DNA from: Paenibacillus mellifer
GTDB lineage: Bacteria > Bacillota > Bacilli > Paenibacillales > Paenibacillaceae
Length of the DNA stretch: 64,000 bases
Direction: 5' to 3'
Assembly (NCBI RefSeq): GCF_023195895.1
Contig: NZ_JALPRK010000016.1
Span: 61,299-125,298 of the forward strand
Part shown: positions 7,444 through 16,332 of the stretch, piece by piece
Numbering within the stretch: position 1 is the first letter of the stretch
How the letters are laid out: the number at the start of each line of letters is the position of its first letter
Notes under the pieces: model-generated
Seen by the model: only the letters and a program-made list of their open reading frames with translations
The model's database searches: none
Told to the model about the DNA's origin: nothing
Position numbers and translations under genes: made by a program

Positions 7444-9234
7444 TTAGACCGCATCTCCGGTTACCTCTGATTCCTCGATCAGCGGAAGCACGATGCGGAT
7501 TTGCGTCCCTTCTCGCTTCACGCTGGTGATGCGAACGCCGTAGGACTCCCCGTATAACAGTTTAATCCGGTGATTCACATTTTGAATACCAATGCCTGTT
7601 AACAGCTGGCTTCGGCTTTTCGGATGATCCGGAACCCACTCGTTTGGGTCGAGTTCCATACCGTCCCCGTTGTCCGCCACTTCGCAAACAAGGGAATGCT
7701 CTGTTTTCGAGATCAAGATGTAAATGGTTCCTTCGGTTTTGACGTTAAAAGCATGGAAAAAGGCGTTTTCGATAAAGGGCTGCAAAATCAGCTTGGGCAG
7801 CTCGCACCGGATACAGTCTGGAGATACGAAATAACTCACCTTGATCCGGTCGCCATAACGGACTTGATTGATAAATACGTAGTTTCTCAGGTTCTCGAGC
7901 TCTTGCTCAATCGTGATTGTTTCGTTGGCATTGCTGATCGTATTCTGCAGCAGGGAGATCAGCGCATTAATCGTCTCGGCCGCGGTTTCCTTGCTGCCCT
8001 TCTGGACCAGCAGCTTGATCGAAGCTAAGGTATTGTATAGGAAATGCGGGTTGATCTGCCGCTGCAATGCGGCCAGCTCGGCGTTCCGCTGCTCCTTCTG
8101 CGTTTCCAGCAGCTTGTGAACATAATCATTTAGCTCGTCTAGCATGTAATTAAACGCTTTGCTCAGCTCTTTGACTTCGTAACTGCCGCTGACCGAGATG
8201 TAGTTGCGGAAATCCTTTTTTGTGATCGTCGACATCAGCCGGACGAGACGTGTCAGCGACAGCGTTAGCCGGCGGGAAATCACGAACACAAGGAGCAGCG
8301 CAGCTCCAATGATGACCAAGCAGATCAAGGCTACTTGGCGAATGTTGATGATCTGCCCGGCGGTGTATTGCCGGTCAATCAAGTTCACGAGATACAAGCG
8401 GTAGGGCGGCAGGTCATTCGCTAGAATGATCGCTTCCTTCCCAAATGCCGTCCCATTTAAGTAGTCCAACTGGTCGCGCTTCAGCGTCTCGACATCCTGA
8501 AGGAGTTCAGGCGACTTGCCGCCAATCAGCTCCGTGCGGTTGCTGGAGACGACAACACCGGTTGGGTCAAGCACGAGCACATCGTTTCCGCTACTGGTAA
8601 AGTTGGCGAAGAACCGTCGAAATTCCGTCTCTCGAATCGCGATATATAGCATACCGTAGCTGAGGCCGCCCGTACGGTCCACCAACGCTTTGGAGGCGAT
8701 GATAAATCGCTCTTTACCTGCTTTGCCGTCCCGCTCGTCATATTGATACAACACCCGCCGCGGCTCCGCAGCGGTGTGACGGGTCAACGGGTCGTCGGCA
8801 AGCTCCTGAGACGTCACCGGCCAGTAACTCGAGTCGGTTGAGTAACTGCGCCCGTTCACCCCAATGATGGTGACCGCCACATCGTAAGCGCCGAGATTGG
8901 ACGCAGTTTGCTCCATCTGCTCCGCCATACGATAATACACCTTCGACATCGCCACCGAGTTCGTGTCCCCGCCGGTCAAGTACGTTTTCACCGAACCGCT
9001 TTGCGAGGCAAAGGTGACGGCGTTAACGACGGAATCGTTAAACGACTCCATCCCGGTGTTGATCTGGTTCAGAACTTTCCCGTTGGTGATGCTGAACGTT
9101 TCGGCAAACAACCGCTCCGCCATGCGGATCGTAATCAGCGAGGTGAGCAGACACACCGCGACGATGCTTACCGTCATGACGACGAACAGCTTGGAGATGA
9201 GGTGGCTGCTGCGAAATTTCTCGATCCAATTCAT
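7444..9234 (-). CDS. Sensor histidine kinase, YesM type
   Basis: A 596-residue membrane kinase. A transmembrane segment (about residues 14-36), a long extracellular sensor domain and a second segment (about 290-310) precede a HAMP linker. The His_kinase domain has the phospho-acceptor in LQRQINPHFLYNTL (near residue 397), and the ATPase domain has DNGDGM and GIGIQNV. This family phosphorylates YesN-type response regulators to control sugar importers. The gene begins 3 bases after the response-regulator gene ends, behind AGAGGGG, so the two are coupled. It lies directly upstream of the importer, which suggests that the sensed ligand is the same sugar or its binding protein. Confidence 0.93.
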   Translation of the reverse strand: MNWIEKFRSSHLISKLFVVMTVSIVAVCLLTSLITIRMAERLFAETFSITNGKVLNQINTGMESFNDSVVNAVTFASQSGSVKTYLTGGDTNSVAMSKVYYRMAEQMEQTASNLGAYDVAVTIIGVNGRSYSTDSSYWPVTSQELADDPLTRHTAAEPRRVLYQYDERDGKAGKERFIIASKALVDRTGGLSYGMLYIAIRETEFRRFFANFTSSGNDVLVLDPTGVVVSSNRTELIGGKSPELLQDVETLKRDQLDYLNGTAFGKEAIILANDLPPYRLYLVNLIDRQYTAGQIINIRQVALICLVIIGAALLLVFVISRRLTLSLTRLVRLMSTITKKDFRNYISVSGSYEVKELSKAFNYMLDELNDYVHKLLETQKEQRNAELAALQRQINPHFLYNTLASIKLLVQKGSKETAAETINALISLLQNTISNANETITIEQELENLRNYVFINQVRYGDRIKVSYFVSPDCIRCELPKLILQPFIENAFFHAFNVKTEGTIYILISKTEHSLVCEVADNGDGMELDPNEWVPDHPKSRSQLLTGIGIQNVNHRIKLLYGESYGVRITSVKREGTQIRIVLPLIEESEVTGDAV

Positions 9235-9237
9235 CCG

Positions 9238-10809
9238 TTATCCCCTCTTGGCGAGCTGCTGCCGGCGATATTCCCGCGGCGACAACCCCGTTTGCTTTTT
9301 GAACACCTTGGTGAAATAACTGGGATCCGAGTAGCCCACTTGACCGCCGATCTCCGAAATCGGCAACACGTCGGAACGGAGAAGCTCCATCGCCTTGGCG
9401 ATACGGATCCGATTTAAATATTCGCTAAATCCCTCATCGTTGTGAGTGGAGAAATAGCTCGACAAATAAGACGGATTAAAGTGAAAATGTCGGCTGAGTG
9501 AACTTAAAGAAAGCGGTTCGCCATAATGCTCATCGATGTATTCAAGCAGCAGCTTCATGTTGCCGTCGCCGGGCAGCGGGACACGGGCCGATACCCGTGC
9601 TTCCGCTTCTTTTAAGAAAGCGTGGAACGCCTGTAAAGCATCGGCTACGTTCCGCGCTTCATCAATCATTTTAAAATAGGTGAATTTCGATGCTTCCAGC
9701 TCCTTCGCTTCGCGGTGGAACTCCAGAGCCGCAATCGTCACGTGGAATACGGCGTTCCCCAGGAACGATTTGAACTCAAACGGCGTTTGCCGATAACTCC
9801 CGGCCGCTTCGGCGGCGAGCCCTCGCAATCTCTCGAATACTTCCTCCGCCTGCCCCTTCTTGATTCCCAACATCAATTCCTTCATCTCAAAGGTGGGAAG
9901 CGCGGTGGCCGGGGGCAGCTCATCGACTTGCAGGATCGTTTTTCCTGGAAAATAAAACCGGAGTCCCAGCAGCTTCAGCCACTCTTCCCGGTACGCGTTC
10001 CCCAAATCGCGCAGCCCCGCAAATTCGCTGCCGATAGCCCATGTCGTTTCCGGCATCACCGCTGCTTTGGCCAGCGCGTACCCGCACACGGCGTCGGTCA
10101 CTTCAGCCCTGTGCTGACCGGGATAATTCAGCAACAGCAGCAGCTGTCCTCCCCCTTCGACATAAATGTTATGTATTCGCAACGGAAAATTCAGCTCAGA
10201 CAATCGGCTCTCCAACCCTGCCGCAAGACCGGAAAGATACCCCTCCGGTTTCCCCGCAATTTCGCTGGCATCCGTACCGGTCAGTAGAAACCGATCATAA
10301 GGAAAAGCCTCTAACAACCGTTGATCCCGTCCATCCCCCTCATCCGGTTCGTATCCGTCGATCAACCTCTCAAGCAGACGATCCAGCGGCACCCCCCCGC
10401 GTTCTGTTTCCCCAATGGCAAGTCCAGGAATTTTGCGGGCGGTTCTTTGCAGCACCTGCAAGAGCTCCTCTGTCTCCAGCTTGGGCTTGAGGATATAGTC
10501 CGCCACACCGCTTTGAAACGTGGAACGTACATACTCGAATTCCCCGAAGCTGCTCAGCACGACCACCTCTACCTGCGGATAGCGGGCTTTCAGCACGCGA
10601 GTAAATTCCTCTCCATCCATCACCGGCATGACGATATCCGTAATCACGATATGAGGTGACAACGGTTCCATCAGTTCCAGCGCTTCTCTGCCGTTTGCGG
10701 CTTCGCCGACAATCCGGAACCCATGCTGCTCCCAGTCCAAATGATGTTTAATTCCCTGCCGCACCAGCAGCTCATCATCAACGATCAATATCCGGCATAG
10801 CTCACTCAT
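9238..10809 (-). CDS. Response regulator with AraC-type DNA-binding domain, YesN type
   Basis: A 523-residue protein. The N-terminal receiver (about residues 1-120) has the acidic pocket VDDE and the phospho-acceptor Asp in ITDIVMPVMDG. The middle part is divergent. The C-terminal double helix-turn-helix ends VGYSDPSYFTKVFKK followed by TGLSPREYR. ATG at 10809 is preferred because AAGGGGG lies 8 bases before it; an in-frame ATG at 10815 is too close to that site. With the kinase downstream it forms a two-component system that presumably activates the importer genes after it. Confidence 0.92.
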   Translation of the reverse strand: MSELCRILIVDDELLVRQGIKHHLDWEQHGFRIVGEAANGREALELMEPLSPHIVITDIVMPVMDGEEFTRVLKARYPQVEVVVLSSFGEFEYVRSTFQSGVADYILKPKLETEELLQVLQRTARKIPGLAIGETERGGVPLDRLLERLIDGYEPDEGDGRDQRLLEAFPYDRFLLTGTDASEIAGKPEGYLSGLAAGLESRLSELNFPLRIHNIYVEGGGQLLLLLNYPGQHRAEVTDAVCGYALAKAAVMPETTWAIGSEFAGLRDLGNAYREEWLKLLGLRFYFPGKTILQVDELPPATALPTFEMKELMLGIKKGQAEEVFERLRGLAAEAAGSYRQTPFEFKSFLGNAVFHVTIAALEFHREAKELEASKFTYFKMIDEARNVADALQAFHAFLKEAEARVSARVPLPGDGNMKLLLEYIDEHYGEPLSLSSLSRHFHFNPSYLSSYFSTHNDEGFSEYLNRIRIAKAMELLRSDVLPISEIGGQVGYSDPSYFTKVFKKQTGLSPREYRRQQLAKRG

Positions 10810-10864
10810 GTCCATATCCCCCTTGGATCCAATCAGGTTCAACTCGCAATGTTAGCGTTTACAC

Positions 10865-10896
10865 AAAAGAACGAAACGGCGGTCTCCCGCCGCTTC
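10865..10896 (-). terminator. Terminator after the GNAT gene
   Basis: An 11-bp stem, CGAAGCGGCGG with CCGCCGTTTCG (one G-T pair) and a GAGA loop, is followed on the minus strand by TTCTTTTG, immediately after the acetyltransferase stop codon. Confidence 0.75.
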
Positions 10897-10899
10897 GCG

Positions 10900-11802
10900 T
10901 CACTGCAGATCCAGCCGGTAATTCACCGCATACTCCGCTTCATTAAATCCTTCCTGAAGATATAACGCTTTGGCCCGTTCATTTTCCGCGTTAACGCACA
11001 GGATGACCCGGCTATATCCGGTTTCCCGGCCAAACTCCAACGCCCGGCGCAGCAGCAGGCGGCCCAGTCCCTTCCCTTGGTATTCTGGGAGAAGCGCAAG
11101 GGGACCGATATTCATGATCGGCGCATCCAAGTACTCGTCGTCCGCACAACGTACAATGCCGACCGGCCGATTCTCATAAATCAAGAACTGCATACCACCG
11201 TTCAGATAATCCGATTCACCGGGATATTTCGCCACCATGTCCGGCGTAATTGGCGTTTGGCTGCCTTTCAGTTGGGCAAATCCAGCATTCCGCACGACGC
11301 ACCAAGCTTCCTCGTCTTCCCCAGGGCGAAACGCACGGAAGCTATAGCCTTCCGGCAGGTTATATGGCGCGGGGGTCAGCGGCTCATTCACCAGCAGGAA
11401 GGAATACCTTTCCACCTGGAAGCCAAGCTGCGCAACGATCTCCATCAGTCCGGGATTGACCGACGGCACAAAGATAAACATCTTCGCCAAGCCCTCACCA
11501 TGCTTCACGATTTCAGCAAGCAAACGGTTGTAAACGTCCATATCCCCGGTTTCACTGTGCAAAATGCGGAATCGCGCCTGCTGCCCCTTTCGCTGGTAAG
11601 TATCGGCGATAATCGAAGCCGCGCCGACCAGTTTCTCCTCCTCATTGACAGCAAGGTAAGTCGGATGCTCCTCATGAATTTGGAAGTCAGCCAAATCCTC
11701 TTCATACAAGAAGGAGTCGTCTACCTCCTGGCGATACTTGCGGCAATAGCTCTTAAAGTCCTCCATCCACTCCGGACTTAAGGACAAAATTCGAATGTTC
11801 AT
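10900..11802 (-). CDS. GNAT family N-acetyltransferase
   Basis: A 300-residue protein with a C-terminal GNAT domain (about residues 150-300). The acetyl-CoA-binding motif is LLPEYQGKGLGRLLLRRALE, followed by NAENERAKALYLQEGF. The N-terminal half (about 1-140) looks like a second, degenerate GNAT fold, as in tandem-GNAT proteins. ATG at 11802 follows AAGGGAGAA. It is transcribed alone with its own terminator and diverges from the deaminase-like gene. The acceptor substrate is unknown. Confidence 0.85.
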   Translation of the reverse strand: MNIRILSLSPEWMEDFKSYCRKYRQEVDDSFLYEEDLADFQIHEEHPTYLAVNEEEKLVGAASIIADTYQRKGQQARFRILHSETGDMDVYNRLLAEIVKHGEGLAKMFIFVPSVNPGLMEIVAQLGFQVERYSFLLVNEPLTPAPYNLPEGYSFRAFRPGEDEEAWCVVRNAGFAQLKGSQTPITPDMVAKYPGESDYLNGGMQFLIYENRPVGIVRCADDEYLDAPIMNIGPLALLPEYQGKGLGRLLLRRALEFGRETGYSRVILCVNAENERAKALYLQEGFNEAEYAVNYRLDLQ

Positions 11803-11884
11803 GTTGGATTCTCCCTTCAGATATTAATAGAAATAAATGAGGCGCTATGCTAGGATATCGTTAACTAGGATGGAGGTGGTGTGG

Positions 11885-12844
11885 GTGAGCCTATCTTTTA
11901 TTGAGGCATTACATCTTAACGCCCTGGATGAATTGAAACGCATACCGAAAAGCGATTTGCATAGTCATGCTGGACGCGGCGGCAATATTTCCTACATTGA
12001 AGCCTGGTCCGGTGCCAAAATCGAGCCCCCCGGCCGGCCTTTCGACTCTCTCCGGGATATGCAAGCCTGGTTCGAGTCCAACATCAAAATCCATTGCCGC
12101 GGCCTCCAAGGTTATTTAAAACGGATCGAAGCTTCGTTCGCCCAGGCGCATGCCGACCGGATCGAGGTGTTGGCACTTAGTTTCGGCCTCGATGAAATCT
12201 CCGCCTTAGGCGGGATGAAGACGTTTATGGGAATCATAGATGAACTGCATAGATGTTTTGCTCCCGGCACGTCGTTTTTCCCTGAGCTGTCATTAGGCAG
12301 GGAAAGCCGGATCGAGGATATTTTAATCGAGATGGATGAGGTATTGGCTTATCGTTGGTTTGCTTCTATCGACATTTGCAATGATGAATTTGCCCAGCCG
12401 ATCCGCCATTTCAAGCCGATTTACCAAATGGCCAAGGCAGCGGGGCTAAAGCTAAGAGCGCATGTCGGGGAGTTTGGCACACCGGACGATGTTCAGGAAG
12501 CTGTGGAGGAGTTGGAACTGGATGAGGTTCACCACGGCATCGCGGCGGCACGATCCGTCACCGTGATGAATTGGCTGGCTGATCATCACATCCGGTTAAA
12601 TGTCTGTCCAACGAGCAACATCCTGCTGCGCTTAGCAGACAGCTACGCGAGTCATCCTCTGCGCAAACTTTACGATTACGGGGTCCTCGTTACGATAAAC
12701 ACGGATGATCTGTTGATCTTCAACCAAAGCGTCTCACAAGAATACCTAAACTTGTACCAATCTGGGCTAATGACTGCGGAGGAACTCGATCACATCCGGG
12801 AGACCGGGTTAGGTTATGTCGGCTCCCTACATAAACATCATTAA
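11885..12844 (+). CDS. Adenosine deaminase family protein
   Basis: A 319-residue amidohydrolase-fold enzyme. Zinc ligands are in DLHSHAG near the N-terminus and in HVGEFG, whose Glu is the catalytic acid. HHGIAA, CPTSNILL and NTDDLLIF complete the adenosine/AMP deaminase signature. It would remove an amino group from a purine nucleoside or related base, but several residues around the first motif differ from classical adenosine deaminases, so the substrate is open. GTG at 11885 is chosen because GGAGGT lies 7 bases before it; an in-frame ATG at 11870 overlaps that site. The last 18 bases overlap a convergent small gene. Confidence 0.8.
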   Translation: MSLSFIEALHLNALDELKRIPKSDLHSHAGRGGNISYIEAWSGAKIEPPGRPFDSLRDMQAWFESNIKIHCRGLQGYLKRIEASFAQAHADRIEVLALSFGLDEISALGGMKTFMGIIDELHRCFAPGTSFFPELSLGRESRIEDILIEMDEVLAYRWFASIDICNDEFAQPIRHFKPIYQMAKAAGLKLRAHVGEFGTPDDVQEAVEELELDEVHHGIAAARSVTVMNWLADHHIRLNVCPTSNILLRLADSYASHPLRKLYDYGVLVTINTDDLLIFNQSVSQEYLNLYQSGLMTAEELDHIRETGLGYVGSLHKHH

Positions 12845-13024
12845 GATCAACACAACGGCAAGAACACCAATGGCATACATCACGCCCAACCGCAGCCAAT
12901 TCCGGCCGGTTTGTTGGGTGTAACGGGGATTCTCTTCCCGGTTGCTTTGCGATTGCCCGATTCTTATCGTCGCGATCAAAGCAAACGCCAAAATCAAAAG
13001 GATGACTAGGATTAACCATGCCAT
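12827..13024 (-). CDS. Small membrane protein with two predicted membrane segments
   Basis: A 65-residue protein with two hydrophobic stretches, about residues 2-20 and 45-64, separated by a polar, Gln/Arg/Asn-rich loop. ATG at 13024 is preceded by AGGAAGGTGAT. The family is not recognised and no catalytic motif is visible. Its end overlaps the deaminase-like gene on the other strand by 18 bases. Confidence 0.65.
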   Translation of the reverse strand: MAWLILVILLILAFALIATIRIGQSQSNREENPRYTQQTGRNWLRLGVMYAIGVLAVVLILMMFM

Positions 13025-13147
13025 ACAATCACCTTCCTAAAGAAGTCGTTGTCCCTATTATAATCAGCCTGGTCCATTCGCGCACTATAGCATCTTCCAT
13101 CTTCGCTCTTAATATATTGAAATCAGGAAGGCGAAGGGGGATGGAAC

Positions 13148-13942
13148 ATGGAATTAAACCAGGCTCAAGTTCAGCGCGCGTTGTTCTTAGCGGCAGTCTG
13201 CGGCCAGACCTACGCGCAATTCACGAATCCAGACGGTACGTTTGTCCTCCCGCCGCCTTATTCACTGTACGATACCCTCGAAGCCAAGTCCTTGTTCGGT
13301 CTATGGGAGCGCTTCGGATTTATATGGCAATCGCCGGACGAGATCGTGATCGCCTTTCGGGGCACCAGCTCGACGTCCAACTGGATTGCCGATGCTATCG
13401 CTACGCAGCAGAAGTTCAAGTGGGCCAAGGATGCCGGCGCCACACACCGGGGATTTACCGGTATTTATGCCTCGGCCCGACGACAGATTCACTCTGCGCT
13501 GCGTAAGCTGCCGGAGGAGAAGACGTTATATCTAACGGGCCATAGCCTTGGGGCCGCGCTGGCAACGTTGTGTGCGATGGACATCGCTGCGAATACGCAA
13601 CGCGTGCCCATCCTGTTTACGTTTGGGTCGCCTCGTGTCGGAGATCCGAATTTCGTTAACTCCTTTACGCAGCACGTCCCGAACAGTTATCGAATTCACA
13701 ATGAATTCGACGCCGTGACGCACATTCCGCCGACGATTTTCAAGCTGCCAAAACAAGAACAAACCTACTATTACCGTCATGTCTCCGCTTCCTGCCCTCT
13801 GTACTTCGCCGACACCTCGTTATCCTCCAATCATGTCATCGGCAGCTATTTCGCAGAGCTGGCAAAGCTAGACTCGACATACAACGATTATTTATCTTCC
13901 GTGAGCCCCTCATTTTGCCCGGATCCGGATTTGCTCAGATGA
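13148..13942 (+). CDS. Lipase family protein (class 3)
   Basis: A 264-residue alpha/beta hydrolase of the fungal-lipase-like class 3 family. The nucleophile elbow is GHSLGAALATL (Ser near residue 134). VIAFRGTSSTSNW forms the oxyanion-hole strand, FGSPRVGD and the later NEFDAVTHIPP hold the catalytic Asp, and a His follows in YYRHVS or NHVIGSYF. No signal peptide is visible, so the enzyme appears cytoplasmic. The ATG is preceded by GGGGGATGGAAC. It stands alone between a small membrane protein and a receiver pseudogene. Confidence 0.85.
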   Translation: MELNQAQVQRALFLAAVCGQTYAQFTNPDGTFVLPPPYSLYDTLEAKSLFGLWERFGFIWQSPDEIVIAFRGTSSTSNWIADAIATQQKFKWAKDAGATHRGFTGIYASARRQIHSALRKLPEEKTLYLTGHSLGAALATLCAMDIAANTQRVPILFTFGSPRVGDPNFVNSFTQHVPNSYRIHNEFDAVTHIPPTIFKLPKQEQTYYYRHVSASCPLYFADTSLSSNHVIGSYFAELAKLDSTYNDYLSSVSPSFCPDPDLLR

Positions 13943-14285
13943 ATGCGGAATACTTCTCCGGGTTGCCCGCCAAACACGATTTTCCCTCCGGCCGGCAGTT
14001 TGAAGGCAAGCTTCTGGCTAATGATTGACGAGTGCACCTCAAAGCTCTCCACCATGTATTTAGGATAACTCGTCAAAAAATGATTTGCTCATCCAGATGC
14101 TGAAGCTCCCTGATTCTCCGGGCGACGGCAATCCCGTTGATCCCGCTCATCTCCACATCCAATATGAGAATATGGAACGGCGGTTTCCCCTGTTCATAGT
14201 GGGACACTAACGATTCTCCGGAGGGGAACCCTTCAATCTCGAATTCGATATTGGCTTTAAACGATAAAGCCAGCAAACGAAACAT
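13888..14285 (-). pseudogene. Broken LytTR-type response regulator (receiver remnant)
   Basis: The first part (14285 to 14073) translates as a receiver fragment with HILILDVEMSGINGIAVARRI, the phospho-acceptor region of AgrA/LytR-type regulators, and ends in DEQIIF at a stop. Reading one base over continues it as LTSYPKYMVESFEV, which is the expected next segment. One extra T in the run of six T at about 14074-14079 would restore the frame. The N-terminal Asp-Asp pair is missing, as is the LytTR DNA-binding domain; the last 45 residues are unlike the family. So at least three lesions are present and the gene is dead. Its end overlaps the lipase gene by 55 bases. Confidence 0.7.
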
Positions 14286-14341
14286 TCCTGCCTCACCCCC
14301 ATTGCATGCTTAACTTTGTTCCATTATAGCGTGAGTATATA

Positions 14342-14384
14342 AAAAAGCCCTCGAATTCTACACGAGAATTCAAGAGCTTTTTTC
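14342..14384 (-). terminator. Terminator of the first tRNA-Leu gene
   Basis: A 15-bp stem with two mispairs (AAGCTCTTGAATTCT with AGAATTCGAGGGCTT on the minus strand) and a 5-nt loop is followed by a T-run in the direction of the tRNA. Confidence 0.8.
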
Positions 14385-14395
14385 TGTTTCATGAA

Positions 14396-14480
<85 letters not shown>

Positions 14481-14534
14481 TTGGCGTCTGTAATCCGCGA
14501 AAGCCTTAACCCAATTTTCGCGGCGACAAGATAT

Positions 14535-14563
14535 AAAATATCATGCGCCGCGAAAAGAGTCAA
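14535..14563 (-). promoter_or_regulatory. Promoter of the first tRNA-Leu gene
   Basis: On the minus strand TTGACT, a 17-bp spacer and TATTTT lie about 55 bp before the tRNA. An 11-bp perfect inverted repeat, CGCCGCGAAAA and its complement at 14546-14556 and 14515-14525, brackets the -10. Confidence 0.7.
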
Positions 14564-14570
14564 CCCCTTT

Positions 14571-16187
14571 TTACTCCACCATGATGGAATGCAAATCGAT
14601 ACGTCCACCCTGTACGCTCACAACCAGCATGCTCGTGGCAGAAGAAGCCAACTCACCGCTCACGCGGCACAGATCATTGCCTGGGGAGAGCGTCATGCGC
14701 GCGCTCTCCGCCCCATCCTGCAGGACAGTTACGAGCGCAGCGTCCTTGCAAATCAGCTCCAGCGTCACCGTATGCCCCGCTTCGATCTCGCGAAAGGAGT
14801 AAGCCGCAAATTCGCCGTCCGTTAACTCCAAAGCGAGGTTCTGCCAGCCGCTGTCGAACCCAAACTTCTTCGTTTGGGGTTCGTCTACAATCGGTACGAT
14901 TTTCATTCCCGTTTGAGCCCGATACTTATAGAGGTTCCCTTCTGCGCGGGCTCCGCTGAAAGAGATGCCTCTCCCCGGCAGTTCGTCGAAATCCGTGCCG
15001 CGAACCCGGCAGCCCGGCTTGCGAAAGACCGCCGCCGTTACCTCCGGGCGGGGGGTGCAATTCTCCACCTTGATGTTATCCATATACTGATCAAGAATTT
15101 GCTGCACGCGTTCATAGCTTGGCCGCGCACCTCCTTCGGCGTATGCGAGAAACTCATCCCAGCCATCGGGCTTGTTCACGGTATATGGCGAAGTAGCGCG
15201 CTCCATCTTCTTCCATGGCCATAAATTGTAGCCGATTCCCAGCGACAAGGCCAGCGGATACATCGCAGCAAACCATTCCAGGTCGTTCTCCCCGGTTTCA
15301 CCTAACCATAAAGGCAGATCCAGCGCCTCAGAATACGCAAGGAACTCGTCGTAAGCCTCTTTACCGGGCCTGCAGGCGTACCGATGGAAATGAATCACCA
15401 TGTTGGGGTCATAACGTTTATAAAAGACGGCTGTATTCGTAGCCCAATGATGCCCTTCCACGGAGAGCATATGCCGGTCGTCGATGTCTCGGATCGCTGC
15501 AATTGCTTCCTCATAAAACGTGGCTAATCGCCGGACGAGGAAGTCTTCGTGTTTACCCTCCATCAGACCTGGTCGGACCGGCTCGTTTAACAGGTCGTAG
15601 CCGCCTACGATCCAGCGGTCACGGTACCGTCGGGCGAGCTCCTTCCACAGCTCGATCCCTTTGTTCCAGCTGTCCTCGTCGGTGAACAGGCGAGGGAAAT
15701 CATCAATCGAGTCGTCGATGTTGGCTCCGGTCTGCCCGCCGGGCGCACCATGCAAGTCCAAGAAAGCATAGAGACCAAACTCCTCGCACCAATCCAGACA
15801 GCGATCGATCAACGCGAAACCGTCCTCTTTCCAGCAAATGCCCGGCTCGTCCTCCATCAGAATCCGCCACCCGAATGGGATGCGTACCGAATTGTAGCCC
15901 TGTTCCGCCATCAGCCGAATATCCTCGCGAGTCACGTAGTTTTCCCGGAAACGCTTCCAAAACTGTTCGGAATAAGAACTTCCGGCCGCTTCTTGAATGA
16001 CCGCTTCAATTCGCCGTGGGCGGTCGAACCGAGGGTTATGGGACAACCACATGTACCCCTCGCACAGCAACCAGTTTCCCAGTCCCCAGCCTGTGAGCAG
16101 GATTTCCTCTCCCTCGCCGTTTACGATTTTTGTTCCCTCTGCGCGGAGATAACCTTTCACCCGCGAGCGATCCGTTTTTTCGTGCAT
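14571..16187 (-). CDS. Glycoside hydrolase family 5 (cellulase superfamily)
   Basis: A 538-residue GH5-type (beta/alpha)8 barrel enzyme spanning about residues 10-370. GYNSVRIPFGWRIL is the conserved substrate strand, GGYDLLNEPVRPG holds the acid/base Glu and LPLWLGETGEND the nucleophile Glu, both in the expected NEP and GE contexts. The remaining 150 C-terminal residues form a beta-rich domain, perhaps a carbohydrate-binding module. There is no signal peptide, so it would act on imported oligosaccharides. ATG at 16187 follows GGGAGGAG by 7 bases. It ends the pectin-type operon. Whether it cuts beta-glucosidic, mannosidic or galactosidic links cannot be decided from sequence alone. Confidence 0.82.
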   Translation of the reverse strand: MHEKTDRSRVKGYLRAEGTKIVNGEGEEILLTGWGLGNWLLCEGYMWLSHNPRFDRPRRIEAVIQEAAGSSYSEQFWKRFRENYVTREDIRLMAEQGYNSVRIPFGWRILMEDEPGICWKEDGFALIDRCLDWCEEFGLYAFLDLHGAPGGQTGANIDDSIDDFPRLFTDEDSWNKGIELWKELARRYRDRWIVGGYDLLNEPVRPGLMEGKHEDFLVRRLATFYEEAIAAIRDIDDRHMLSVEGHHWATNTAVFYKRYDPNMVIHFHRYACRPGKEAYDEFLAYSEALDLPLWLGETGENDLEWFAAMYPLALSLGIGYNLWPWKKMERATSPYTVNKPDGWDEFLAYAEGGARPSYERVQQILDQYMDNIKVENCTPRPEVTAAVFRKPGCRVRGTDFDELPGRGISFSGARAEGNLYKYRAQTGMKIVPIVDEPQTKKFGFDSGWQNLALELTDGEFAAYSFREIEAGHTVTLELICKDAALVTVLQDGAESARMTLSPGNDLCRVSGELASSATSMLVVSVQGGRIDLHSIMVE

Positions 16188-16332
16188 CGTTAGTCTCCTC
16201 CCGCTGCTTATCGGTAATCTTGAATAGATCGATGAATCGGAACCATTATAACATCCGATGCCTTCGAGCTATCGCCATCCCGATATTTGTGACCCGCGAC
16301 CCGAAAAACGTGCACCTACTCCTTTGCTTCGG

